Positions 46,954-57,910 of a stretch of DNA of 64,000 nt are shown here, piece after piece; the first letter of the stretch is position 1; each line of letters opens with the position of its first letter. Origin of the DNA: Canariomyces notabilis (Eukaryota > Ascomycota > Sordariomycetes > Sordariales > Chaetomiaceae); NCBI RefSeq assembly GCF_033297395.1, contig NW_027041823.1, positions 1,593,722-1,657,721 of the forward strand. Reading direction: 5' to 3'. The notes below the pieces were generated by a model. The model made no database searches, had not been told where the DNA came from, and saw only the letters and a program-made list of their open reading frames with translations. The translations under genes were made by a program, and so were the position numbers.

Positions 46954-49900
46954 TTCTTGTCACGCAAAAACTCGTCATTTCTGTCGAATACCTAATATTT
47001 CCTATGCTCATCCTATGCAGGTGCCGCCTGCACATGCAAAACCTACCGCACATACATACATACCTACACTTGTGATACTACTGTTTCTTGTATCGTCCCT
47101 TTCGAGAGTGGATGGTGAAGGGCGATCTCGGTGGCGTTTCCTAGTTCAACAAGACAACCTTGGAGACATTAAGGCCAAGGGAAGACGGGCGAAAAGCGCG
47201 CTTCGTTTGTTTTGCATGCATTTCCTGGATCCTGGGGAAACGGCATTGGGGCGGAGGCGGAATCCTGGTCAATTTTGGCGAAGGCGGTCGATGTGTGTAC
47301 GATGTAAGAAGTTGTTTGTTGACTCTTTTCCTTTTATTCTCGGTCATCACGGGGTCGAATCACGGCGTCTCAGGAACGGGATGCCGAAAGGGGAGAGGAT
47401 TCGAACTACTAGGAGCATAATGGGATGGGGCCAGGCACCGCGGTACTGAATTGGTCCGCGGCCTGAAGGCACGGGTTTTGCAGATGCCACTTTTTCCCCC
47501 TTCTACATCTCTTACCCTGCTTTCCTTGCCTGGAACTTATTGCATCAACATGGAGTTACAGGAAATACCTATGGGTTTTTTTTCTCTCTCAGATCCCGAG
47601 ACCTTCGGGCCCTCGAAGAAGGAAACTCGACCACAATGGAACCGGATTCTCTCTTGGTGAGATCCTTTTCCGACTAGCGCAATAGCAGTAGCTCAAGATA
47701 TCGTGCTACTAGGACATAGCAACATCGAGCAAAGCTATTGACACAGAAATCAGAGCAAACAAGCAAGCAAGCGCGCGAGCGAGCGAGTGAGCAAGCAAGC
47801 AACTACCGTGGGTCCCTATGCAAGTGGGACAACGAGAGATGTCTCTCCGAGTGCTAGCTAGCTGAACGAACTGCCAAACAGGCAACCAGTCGTTGTCGTC
47901 GTCTCGCCGTTGTCGTCGTTTAACTACTCGCTCCCTGAGGAAAAGAAATTTCTTCTGCCGCGCCACGAGTCTGATTCCCAGTGGACGGGTGAGCCCCCGA
48001 AACCGGCCGTGGTCCGTCGAGTGACTCGAGTTAAGCAAGTCAGGGGCGACGGGCGTGTGTTGTGACTCCTCCGGACTTTTATACTACGAATAAAGTGAAC
48101 CGAACGGTGCTAACATTCTGAGTGGAAGCTTGCCGATTATCATAGGCTCTCTCCCCGCCTTAGGCAAGCAGTATTTGTTTTCTTTTGCCCTTTCTTTTCC
48201 GTCCGCCTTCTACTACTAACCAGGTCAACGCCAAGCTGTCGATTTACTTTGTTGCTCTGTAACCTTTCTCTCCAAGCACCTCCTTCGCGGGAGTGGCAAT
48301 CTCACGTTGACTTCTCACTGGCTGCCGAAGCCCGAGATCAACAAGGAAACGAGCAGCCAACGGGAAATACGGAAAAGGGGGGGGCGGTTATTTTTGCTAG
48401 CTCGGTAAGTTTTCACTCTACCCTTTGTGTTGCCGAAGCGACGCAAACGAGAGGGGGCAAGTTGGAGATTTTGGAAACTTGCCCCCTTCCCCCGAGGCCC
48501 CCCGTGTGAGTCATCCGGCCCCTCCTCGCCTCACCTCAACACCATAACGTTATGTTGGCGTGCTTTTTTTTTCTTCTTTTGATTTTTCTTTCATTGTGCT
48601 GCTCATGTCTGGTTGGTTGGTTCAGCTTGGTAGCCTGAGCCGCTCCAGTCCATGCCTACGCTAGAATATCCTTAGTGTATGAAGAAGGTAGGTTGGGTTA
48701 GGATCGGGTGGTTTTGTGCTAGGTAAGTTATCTAAAGGAAAAACATACCTTGGTACGAATAGTGTATAATTGCTTCGTTTTTGGCCGTTGCCGTCGGTAG
48801 CGTCATGGCATGCCTACAACATCCCCATGCCCATCACCATCATGGTTGATGCGCCGTCCCTATGTGCATGGTGGAGAAAGCTCACTTGTGTAGTCACTCG
48901 CTGCGCCAGCTAATAACACACCTTACCCTGGAACCCTGTGTGAACCTCTCACGATCCATCTAATGTCATCAAAGTCCCGTTGTGCCTCAATCTTGCGCGT
49001 CCTTGTGCTTGTGCTGTGCTGCACTTGTGTTGGGCGGGAATGAGTCGTTTCTCCTCCGGATGAGTCGGATAGGGCCGGCCGGGTGGGACTGGAGTACCTA
49101 CGTACTAAGAACCTTAACTGCCTACCCTGAAATTAAGCGCCACGAACAAAAGGACCAGACGGAGCGTGTAAGAATGGAGACGGATAACCGTAGCGGCAGC
49201 TGGTCCGTTAACGTTGACGCGTCGTCTCTGCCTTGAGGAAAGTGGCAACCATTTAGGTAACCAGCCTAGGTAGTGGAAGGGGCGAGTGAGAGGCTCACGC
49301 TTGGCTCACCAAGGTACCTCCAGGATCTGCCCTTTTGTCTCCCAGGTAGTCGTGCAAGATGTTGCTGGCCGTTCCGGTTTGAGGTAACTGTTGTTCATCC
49401 ACCGTTTCGGTTCGTCTTGGTGCCATGAGTGGTTGGTTCTGGAGTGGAGATGCCGGCTCAGATCACCGAGCGTCCCGAAAGCTGCTTCCGTTGGCTATAT
49501 GTACTTTGTTCAGGTCGATGGGGCGGAGTACAGAGTGTGCCGGCTTGGACGCGCTGGAGATTGCCAGGGGATGCATTATTCCGATATCTGCTGCACATCT
49601 TTCCCCTTCTCATGGGGAAGTGAGCAGTGAAGCCCGCGCATGGTTGGTATCGGGTAGGGCAATATTCGCGTCCTCAAGCGGTGTGCGGTGGAAGAGTACA
49701 GGAATATCCAACTGAAAGCTGCTGATTCGATTAAATAATGATGTCTGCTTCCTTGTCGCATATTTGTCTCATATTTGTCTTGAAATAATACAGAAGCTTG
49801 GTGTGCTGTAAGCCAAGATGAGAAGAGTAATGCTAATCATCTATATGTATCATACAGGAACAGCACGCACCGTTGTTGCAACACCAAGCACAGCGTTGGT

Positions 49901-50035
49901 TGCTCATGGCCTATACAGACAACAACCTTCGCCACAAACGCTCAGTCTAATCCCGTAACCCGAAGGCTCTTGAGTAGGCGGTCCCCCAAAAAAAAACAAA
50001 CTCCAAAGTGGCGTGGAAGGCGTGCCCCAAAGGCA
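46954..50035. other. Intergenic region, 3.1 kb
   Basis: No gene supported. The start is probably 3' untranslated sequence of the cyclin. It includes a tetranucleotide repeat at 47755-47802. Frames at 49.4-49.7 kb overlap in three registers and have no domain. Confidence 0.55.
47755..47802. repeat. Interrupted GCAA/GCGA tetranucleotide microsatellite
   Basis: About 48 bases made of period-four units shifting from GCAA to GCGA/GTGA and back to GCAA. Confidence 0.8.
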
Positions 50036-51921
50036 TCAAAAGGGCCACTTTTTCCGTGTCTGCTTTGTGTTTTTCAGCATGTTGATCCTCCTCAGCCGCT
50101 CGCGGTTGCTGGGATCGAGCAGGACGTCTGTGCCATCTTCGCGGAACCAGTGGCCTTCATTCCCCCTCTTCATCGAGCTTCCGTACATCTTGACCCGCTG
50201 CACCTTGCGCAACTTCACCAGCCCGTACCAGCAGACCAGCAGGGAGAAGAAGGTCGAGATAGCGGTGACAGCGCCGAAACCCCAGTTGGTTTCCTCGATG
50301 AAGTTTTCGAGGTTCATGCCGTAGAGCCCGGCCAGGAAGGTGCCCATGGCGAGCCCGAGCGTGCCCACGCTGAACTTGAGGTCGAGCAGCATAAGCGAGT
50401 TGCGATTGGCGTCGAGGATCGCCCGGATGCTAGAGATCCCATCAGTTAGCCCCTAGACAACAACAATAACCCCACGAATGGGCAGCTCAACACCAACATT
50501 TCCTCGGTATTTCGTATGCTCGACACCAGGTTGCTCGCCTCCTGGACGACTTCGTCGCAGATCTTGTTGTACGACTCCAGTAGAAGCTCCACCTCGGTGT
50601 GGTCATCCTCGCCTCGGAAGAGGTCGTGCGTCTTCTCGGTCAGGTACATGGCTGCGAGATCGTCGTCGGCCTCGAGGAGCTCCTCGAGCGCATCGCGCAC
50701 CAGCTTGGCCTTTTGCTCGAACGTGCTGACCCGCTTGGAAAGCACGAGCAGGATCCTCAGCTTCTCCCGGTCGATATCATCTTCCAGCTCGCTGAGGATG
50801 CGGATGACGGGGTCTCGCACCGACTCGAAATCGGCCTCCAGCTCCGACGTCACCGACATGAGCACCGCCTCGAGAGCGCGGAACTCGTAGGGCAGGCTGT
50901 TTGCCCCAGACGTCTGCTTTTGCTGGAGCTTCCCCTGTAGGTCGTACATGAAGGCCGATTGGGGATACGACGAAGTGGAGCCGTAGACATCAAACAACAG
51001 AACGCGGTCGTGTTTGATGAGGACCTTTAGGTGGAGCAGGTTAATGAGAATAGCCGAAGGGCGGACGAGGATGTGCGGGAGATTGGACGAGTCGATCTTG
51101 CGGAGATCGCGCGGAAGGAGACCATACTATGGTGGCGTAGACGTTAGCTACCACGCCGGTTGGATGGCACACAGCCCTCGACGCGCGCATACCTTGGCGA
51201 TTAGCTCACTCTTTTTGAGCTCGCCGTCGACCATGATAACCTTGCCATTCCCGTCCACCTCGGTACACCTGAGCCTAGGGTCCAGGGCGGCTTTCGCGGT
51301 CAAGGACCTGCGCTGGAAGATGGAGCCCGACTCCTCTTCCAGCTGCACCCTAATGTCTTCCTCCTTCAGCGGGTCCCTCTGGCTCTTGGGTCTCGGACCA
51401 AAGAGCAGCTCCTGCCATGTCAACTTGTCGCCGCTGTCGGTTGACGCATAGCGCCGGGCGCCGCCCACGGTAGGAGAGAAGCCGTGACTCTTGATGCCTG
51501 CCGTCGCCGCCGCAGTGCGCTGTTTCCTCGGAGTTCTGTGGAGGAGAAGTCCGCCGACGTCGAGGAGTGTAGTTTGCGCGGGAAGTCTACGCTGTGCAGC
51601 AGCCGTAGTGCTCGACGGTCTCAACGAAGACCTCGGCCTGCTGCAGGTGCAGACATGACGCGCAGACCAAGCAGAGGCGCACTCTGTGAAGGAAAGGGCT
51701 TCGGATTGGGCGCGAAGGAACCTGAGAAGCCTCTGTGATGGCACTGCGGGTTTCAATGCCGGAGGCATTGCAGACGCTCGGCGGTTGGGTCGCTCCGGGG
51801 CTGTAATTTTTGCGTCGTCGCAACTTGAGATTTCTCTTTCGAGAAGTCGAATCGAAAACTGCGGAATGATTGCCGGGGGCGTGGATGCGGCCACACCCCT
51901 GAAGCTGCCAAGCAATGACAT
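50036..51921 (-). CDS. mrs2: Mitochondrial inner-membrane magnesium channel Mrs2 (CorA family)
   Basis: Exons on the minus strand are 51921-51193, 51126-50498 and 50429-50036, giving 583 residues; introns are 66 and 68 nt. Mrs2 forms a pentameric Mg2+ channel of the inner membrane. The C-terminus has the two membrane helices, the first ending in the invariant YGMN (GMN at 490-492) followed by the acidic loop ENFIEE, then the second helix and a basic matrix tail. The long helical matrix region (LEADFESVRDPVIRILSELEDDID and on) matches the family. The N-terminus should be a mitochondrial presequence: a second ATG at 51768 (residue 52, MPPALKPAVPSQRLLRFLR) gives a more typical Arg-rich targeting helix, so the true start may be there (532 residues). 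Confidence 0.94.
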
Positions 51922-52408
51922 TTCGTGGGGAGAGGGTGTGCATTTAGTGCAAGCAAAGGGGTAAACATAACAGCCCCAGTGCTTTCAAGGGGTTTATGTG
52001 TCGAAGGTGGTTGTTGACGTCGATATTCAACTGCTTTGGGATACAGATGGGATAACTTTCATCTGTTTTGCCTGTCGGACTACCTACTTAGGTAGCTTAG
52101 TCTCTGAATCAGGTCCCGAAAAGTTGATTCCCTGCTAGATTGACCTCTATATTTTGTAGCAATCCTCTTTCCCTCTCCGTCTTTCAAATTTATAGGTGAA
52201 AAGCCACCAAAAAATGTGCCATCGACGTTTTTGCTCTTACCATTAGGTAGTTCTGACCCTGACCTCGTCACCCACACAGACGGTTCGACTTTCATATTCA
52301 GCACTTGAATCTCAACAGCCCGTTGTGTCGCTTCTTCATTGCCAGTCCTTGCCACTCTATCAATATGTGAATATAATACAAAATCTCTTACCCAAATTCT
52401 TCCCAAAG
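51922..52408. promoter_or_regulatory. Divergent promoter region, mrs2 / F-box gene
   Basis: 487 bases between divergent starts, with no specific motif I can name. Confidence 0.4.
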
Positions 52409-53671
52409 ATGAAGTTGACTCCCATCAAAGTCAAGGGCAAAGGAGGCCGAAAACCCCCTTGGAAGCCCCCGCAACCGCAGGGCAACATGAGAAAGCGAGG
52501 GCAGAGTGAGGACGCGTCCAGTCATGACGGCCATGACGGGCCTCGTCCCAGCAGACGACCCAAAACCAGGAGACCGGCGGCCCTCATTGAGCAACTGCCC
52601 ACTGAAATTCTAGAGCGTATTGTACTCCTGTCCCAGAACCTCAACGTCCCGCGGAGCAGCCTCCGCATCGGTTTTCTCCTCTCCAACAAATCCTTCTATA
52701 CAGAGCTGCTGGTAGCTGCCTTTGATCCCACGTGGGACCTGTGGTTTGGCTGCTATGTAGAGAGCACGCATTCCTACGCGGACTATTGGGAGGATTATCA
52801 GCGCATAGGAGGAGATCCTGACTTTCAGGTAGGCGTGCCTATATCCCTGAACGCCATCCAGCAGGGTGTGAATAACGAAACTAACCTCCCAATACCGCAG
52901 AGCGCTGTTCTTGCCTGCCCATGGGTGGATCTCAACCTGATTTTCGAGGCCCAGCAGAAATGGTACAGGCGGGATGGGACTCAGCGCTATTTCGAGCACA
53001 TTGAGCGCTGGCCGACCATGTTGGAGGTGGAGTACCGTACCGTCGCAAATCCGGACCATCAGCCAGGACTAGGCCACCTGATGCAAGATGTCGCTGCCTG
53101 TTTTGAGGCCGACTGGAACCACTACTGCGCCAGGTTGAACTCTTTCGCCATGGCCTGCCGGTTCGATGGCAAGTTCCTCGACTCTTTAGAGTGGACAAGC
53201 CGGAGTAACTGGTTCATAGAGATTCATCCGCTGACGAGGATACCGGAACGCTTCCTCACAGGGCCATTTGGCTGGGACGAGGCTAAGCTGCTGTTCTGGT
53301 TTGTCCGCGGAGGGGCGCGGGCCTTGCCGGAGTATATTACTTGGGAGGTTAGTGCCGTACCCCGGTTGAAGAACTCACCTTTTTCCGCTTGCTGACATCT
53401 TCTCCAGTCAACTAAACGAGGCTATGAGAACATTATGTCCCTTGAGGATGAACACCTTGGCTTTGTTCTCCTCTATCTTTTTTATGAGCTAAGGGTCTTT
53501 CAAGTCGACAACTGGCCAGCTTTCCTGGCTGGAGAGAAAGCCAAGGAGGCTGGCGCACATGAATCGGCTCAAAATGGCGACATGAAGGGCGTCTGGCACT
53601 TGGCTAAGCTCATTATGATCCAAAGTGTTTATCAGCATCTGGGCATCACAGATGACGAAGGGGATTCTTAG
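52409..53671 (+). CDS. F-box protein
   Basis: Exons 52409-53347 and 53408-53671 give 400 residues; the 60-nt intron has GTTAGT and CTCCAG with phase 0 on both sides. ATG 52409 is chosen because it starts a basic N-terminus (KVKGKGGRKPPWKPP) leading to an F-box at about 57-100 (AALIEQLPTEILERIVLLSQ, then LRIGFLLSNKSFYTELL). F-box proteins bind Skp1 and present substrates to SCF ubiquitin ligases. The rest (100-400) has no repeat I recognise but is rich in Trp and aromatic residues, as in many Sordariomycete F-box families. The substrate is unknown. It is unrelated in sequence to the F-box gene at 9.6 kb beyond the F-box. Confidence 0.85.
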
Positions 53672-54186
53672 GCGGATGCCAGGACGATTGAGAGAATTGT
53701 TCGACTTGATGAATAACCCATGACCCATATCCGCATAACATCACCATACACCGCACACTATAGACGAATAGTCAGATGCAATCTCATGGATAGGGGTTAG
53801 GGAAATCCTTGTTATGGCTCAGGTAAGTAGCCCGAACTGTATCTCCCTTCGCAGCTAGGGGCGGATTGGCAGAGAACGTCGAGGTCTTCCCTATCGAGCA
53901 TCCCTTGAACGTACAGATGAACCAGAGCAAAAATGCCTAGAAACCGTTTCCCTTTCCGGAAAGCGCGAAATGAGATCCCATGCTACAAGCCAGAGTCAGA
54001 CGACTTCTTGGTGATTGTTCAATTCCGGATTTCGCCCTTTTGCCGACCCGCCCCGACCCAATTGCCGATTACCAAGTCCTGGCTTCAGCGTCCCCGAACC
54101 AGAAGGGCTTCCGCATCATCATGATCATGATTCACCAGAAGGTGCCATCAATTGTTACTGGAAATGGTCGATCGCCCATGATTGAT
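53672..54186. other. Intergenic region between convergent genes
   Basis: 515 bases between the F-box and S30 3' ends; no gene seen. Confidence 0.55.
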
Positions 54187-54688
54187 TTAGGAGCCGGGGT
54201 TGGGGTTCATCTATGATGCAGTCTCGTCAGCCGAACCGGTCTTGCCTCGCAGGAAATGCCCAGAATCAACCCACCTTGCGCTTGCCGCCGGTCAATGTGA
54301 TGTTGACGAACCGGCGAATGTATGTGAGCCTCTTCTTCGCACGGCCCTTACTATCCGCTTGTCAGACACCCATGATATTCGCAGTCGCTGATCTCAGAGC
54401 GTTCGAGTTCTTCTTCGAGGGTAACACATACGGAGTCTTCTTCTTCTCCTGCTTCTCGACCTTGGGGGTCTGAGACTTGACCTTGCCTATATGCACCCAT
54501 CAGAATCCATCCACATGTTCAGAAACGTCGGATTTTCGGTCGAAGGTCGCTGCAGCGTTCGGTGGCGAGGTCAGGACATACCGGCACGAGCCAAACTGTT
54601 GGCGAGAGAGTTAGCATTCCATTTGCATAGAAGGGAAAGCAGCGAAACAGCGCCGAGACATCACTCACCTTCCGTGAACCTTTCCCAT
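54187..54688 (-). CDS. rps30: 40S ribosomal protein eS30
   Basis: Five exons on the minus strand, 54688-54669, 54595-54582, 54486-54432, 54350-54275 and 54210-54187, give exactly 62 residues, the normal fungal length. The protein reads MGKVHGSLARAGKVKSQTP, then a KVEKQEKKKTP basic stretch, GRAKKRLTYIRRFVN, and ends MNPNPGS, a clear eS30 match. It sits near the head of the small subunit close to the A site. Introns of 73, 95, 81 and 64 nt all obey GT-AG. The second exon is only 14 nt. As in other fungi there is no ubiquitin-like FUBI fusion seen in animals. The start codon has good context (CAAAATGGG). Tandem CACGTG boxes lie about 200 bases upstream. Confidence 0.96.
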
Positions 54689-55488
54689 TTTGGATGTTTT
54701 GCGCTGGTCGCGATAAACTCTCTGTCAATTTGTTAGACGACGGCGGGAAGGGGGAAGAAGAGTCTGTAGCTCGACGTCTTCCGGGGCGACGATTTCTGCG
54801 GATTATCCGGGGTTACCTAATAATTGTGGGAGTCCTGCGGGGCTCACTTTGGGGCTTCAGACCGATTCGGATGGGTAAGCGAGTCACGTGAGTCACGTGA
54901 CTTGACTCACCCTGGAGGTTGATGCCTATGCTCATCTTTATAATGGTTGATGGTTTAAGTCTGTTTTCATGTTGTTGAAAAGTCAGCGGATTTCAATCGC
55001 CCAGCTCCTTCTACCCGTGACATACCGGCCTGGAATCTGTCACTCTTTGACTCTAGCAGCCGTTCCGACTGTAAGCTAAACAGTTGCATACGTAGGCAAT
55101 ACGCCGAGCATACATAATGTAACTATTGTGTTTAATCTCAAACGGGCCATGTCCACCACTGGTGATTTCCATGTATGTACCGTTTTGCAGAACATCGCGA
55201 AGCAAGCATCCAATTCTGGGTTGGACGCATCAATGATCAGATCGATCAGATAAGATAACGTAGCGGCTTGGCGGCATTGGAGGACCAATGCCAACCCCGC
55301 CATCATGCGACCATTGCAGGCACAATGGGCCGATGGCCGGGTCCGGTGAGCATGTGGCACCGACCACCATCCACGCTTGTACATACGTGCCTGAGATTCT
55401 CTTCTCTTTCTGCCACTTCCTCGTCCTTCCCTCCCTTCCTTGTTCTCTATTATGAGCACCAATTGCAACATACACCACCTACGCAGCC
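54689..55488. promoter_or_regulatory. Divergent promoter region, rps30 / CREG-like gene
   Basis: 800 bases between divergent starts. The rps30-proximal half carries two tandem CACGTG sites; the CREG-proximal end is CT-rich. Confidence 0.5.
54884..54900. promoter_or_regulatory. Tandem E-boxes (TCACGTGA twice)
   Basis: Two TCACGTGA octamers (cores 54885-54890 and 54894-54899) are nine bases apart, nearly one helical turn, suitable for adjacent bHLH dimers. CACGTG is the core bound by Cbf1-type factors, which control ribosomal protein genes in Candida. Here the sites lie 197-212 bases upstream of the rps30 start. The factor is inferred. Confidence 0.55.
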
Positions 55489-56479
55489 ATGAAGCCGAGC
55501 ACCATCGCCAGCACTCTCCTGCCACTGCTCTCATGCAGCTCCGGCGCCTCGGCCGCTGCAGTGCCGCCCAGCCCCGGGACCACTAACCCGAACAATGCAG
55601 GCCGTCGCATCCCGACGTCGTACGAATCCGCCGTCCTCGGCCGGCGCATCCTAGCGCTGACCCCAATCGGCACGCTCTCCACCGTCTTCCCCAAAGACAA
55701 CAAAGACAAAGACAATGACGACGACGACTCGGCCAAGAAAACAGTAGTAGCAGTAGAAAACCGCCCCGCCGGGCTGGGCGGCATGCCGTACGGGCTGATG
55801 GAGTACATATCCGACTGCGAACAAAAAAGCCAAGGCAACCCGACCATCCTGGCCATCACCATCGGCACGACCTTCAAGAACGCCGCCGCCGGCAGCAACG
55901 TCAGTTTGGCGGTGGAATGGCGCCCTCCTCACCCGCCCGCGAAGCGTATCAAGTCCAAGACCAGCAGCAGCTGGCTGTCGTACCTCGGTCTCTGCAACAA
56001 CCACTTAATTGATGACGATGATGACAACGCCGAGCGTGACATATCCCTCCCCTACTCAGCCGCCAACCTCCCGCGCTTCTCACTACTAGGCCACCTAGAA
56101 CCCATCCAGGGCGGAGACGGGGCCAGCGAGCTGGCGCGGTGCTATGTCCGCTCGCACCCGGACGCGCGGTACTGGCTTCCCGGCAACAAGATCCACGAGA
56201 GCCACTTTGTCCGTCTGGTCGTCGAGCAGGTGTACTGGGTGGGCGGGTTCGGCGACCGGGCGTATATCGGCTGGATTCCTGTTGAGGAGTGGTACGTACT
56301 CTCCATCTATCCCCTTTCCTTTTTGCCGTTGCCCTCTTGATCAAAGGTTGGAGGAAAAGAGAATAGAACTGACAGTAAAGCACCGCAGGCATAACGTTAC
56401 ACGAGATGAATGGGAAAAGGTTCGCCTGCCCGGCGAAAAGAAGGGTTGGAAGGAGTGGTCCGTCCAAGGAGATCTTTAA
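55489..56479 (+). CDS. Secreted CREG-like (PNPOx-fold) protein
   Basis: Exons 55489-56291 and 56389-56479 give 297 residues; the 97-nt intron has GTACGT and CACCGCAG, with phase 2. The N-terminal 22 residues form a signal peptide (hydrophobic core TIASTLLPLLSC, small residues SAAA before the cut). The body resembles the CREG family, a split-barrel flavin-oxidase-like fold that has usually lost cofactor binding: GTLSTVF..., MPYGLMEYISDC, PTILAITIGTTFKNA, ELARCYVRSHPDARYWLP, HFVRLVVEQVYWVGGFGDRAYIGWIP. An acidic Asp/Lys run (about 69-82) interrupts the barrel. CREG proteins act in the secretory and endolysosomal system in animals; the fungal role is unknown. It converges with the next gene, 293 bases apart. 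Confidence 0.88.
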
Positions 56480-56772
56480 ACAGACCTCGAAGCGCGTTTC
56501 CCTAGTATTAAACTTACCACACTGCAAGCGGGGACGACAGTTTCATACGGGCTATAAATACTCACGGGCACATACATGGTGTACAACCAGCAACGCAAAA
56601 TGGCATTTTCTTGCATATCGCTAACCCAACGCGCCGTGTACTCAGCCGACCCCGATGGCCGTCGAAAAAGTACTGTCCGAATTCCAGCGCCCAAGCATCA
56701 ATCATACACGTCATGTCCTAGACTCCTCATCATCATCATGAGGCTCATTAATTGTATCGAGCACGAGCTTGC

Positions 56773-57879
56773 TCAGTCAACTCGGATAACGACCTTCCAC
56801 CCGAGCGCCCCAGCCTCGCGTATCGCACAAGCCAGGCATCCTCTCCTCCTCCTGCTGATCAGGGCGTTCCAGCCCTTCTCGGCGCAAATGGCCCTGACCA
56901 GAATCTCCATGTCGGAGCCGAACTGCCGCCGTCTCGTCTCCGAGTGCATCTTCTTGGAGGCGCTCTGGAGAGCGCCGGCCACATCACCTCCTTCTGCCCC
57001 ACCGGAGCTTTCAGGCGGAGCAGGCGAGAGATAGGAGGATGATTGGCTGTCCGTCCGGCTGATAACCGGGGACAGGGGGATTTCGTGCTCCTGCGGTTGG
57101 GGTTGAAAGCCCGTGATGCAATCAATTACAAGTACTTTGGCGGCGCTATTCGAAGCTGGCGTGAGACTAGGGCGATGGGAAGCTGATGCGTAGCTGCCGA
57201 GCAGCGCTTCGAGTGAGAAGTCTCGTTTGGCGATCAGTTCTGACAGATGAAGTGCCGTGTATGTGAAATACTTGTGCAATGGATGGCCTGGGGAATGTCA
57301 GTTGGAAGCAAAGGGATGATAACTGAGAGCCTGTTGTATGCTTACCGACAACGCTGGCAGTCTTACCGGCAACGCCGTTGCCAGAAAGATCCACATGCTG
57401 GATGGTTGGGCTGGTGGGGGACTTCAAGATCCTGACATGTTGTGACGGGACACATGGGTGGGCGGTTACAAAATTGATGTCCTTCGCCAGCGAATACGTG
57501 TGCTCCTTTACCTCTCCAGCCTCAACATCAGTCACCTCAAAAGTTACGGCTGCCGGGTAGGTGCGGATTTCCGGCGGTCGGCTGACGTCGGTGAAAGGGG
57601 TGGGCCCCTCTTCCTCCGTAGGTGTGGTGTGGACGGATTCAACGGGCGCCCAGAGACTGAGAGCCTTGAGCTGAATCTTTATTGTTGGCGGCTTTTTATC
57701 CGGGTAGACGTTTTCAAAGGGAATGATGAAATCGGCTGGGAAGACAGACTTGGGGTCTGCGTCGCCAAGGACACGGGACTCCCTTTCAACCGCCAGTTTG
57801 CCCCAGAGTCGGGCCTTCTTATCAACCTGCTGAGCGTCCTCTGCGCACCAATGTCAGGTTGGTATTCACACCAAAATTT

Positions 57880-57910
<31 letters not shown>

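Noticed and set aside
47390..47415. GGATTCGAAC on the plus strand, resembling a reversed tRNA B box
   Set aside because: The flanks do not form a T-arm or cloverleaf.
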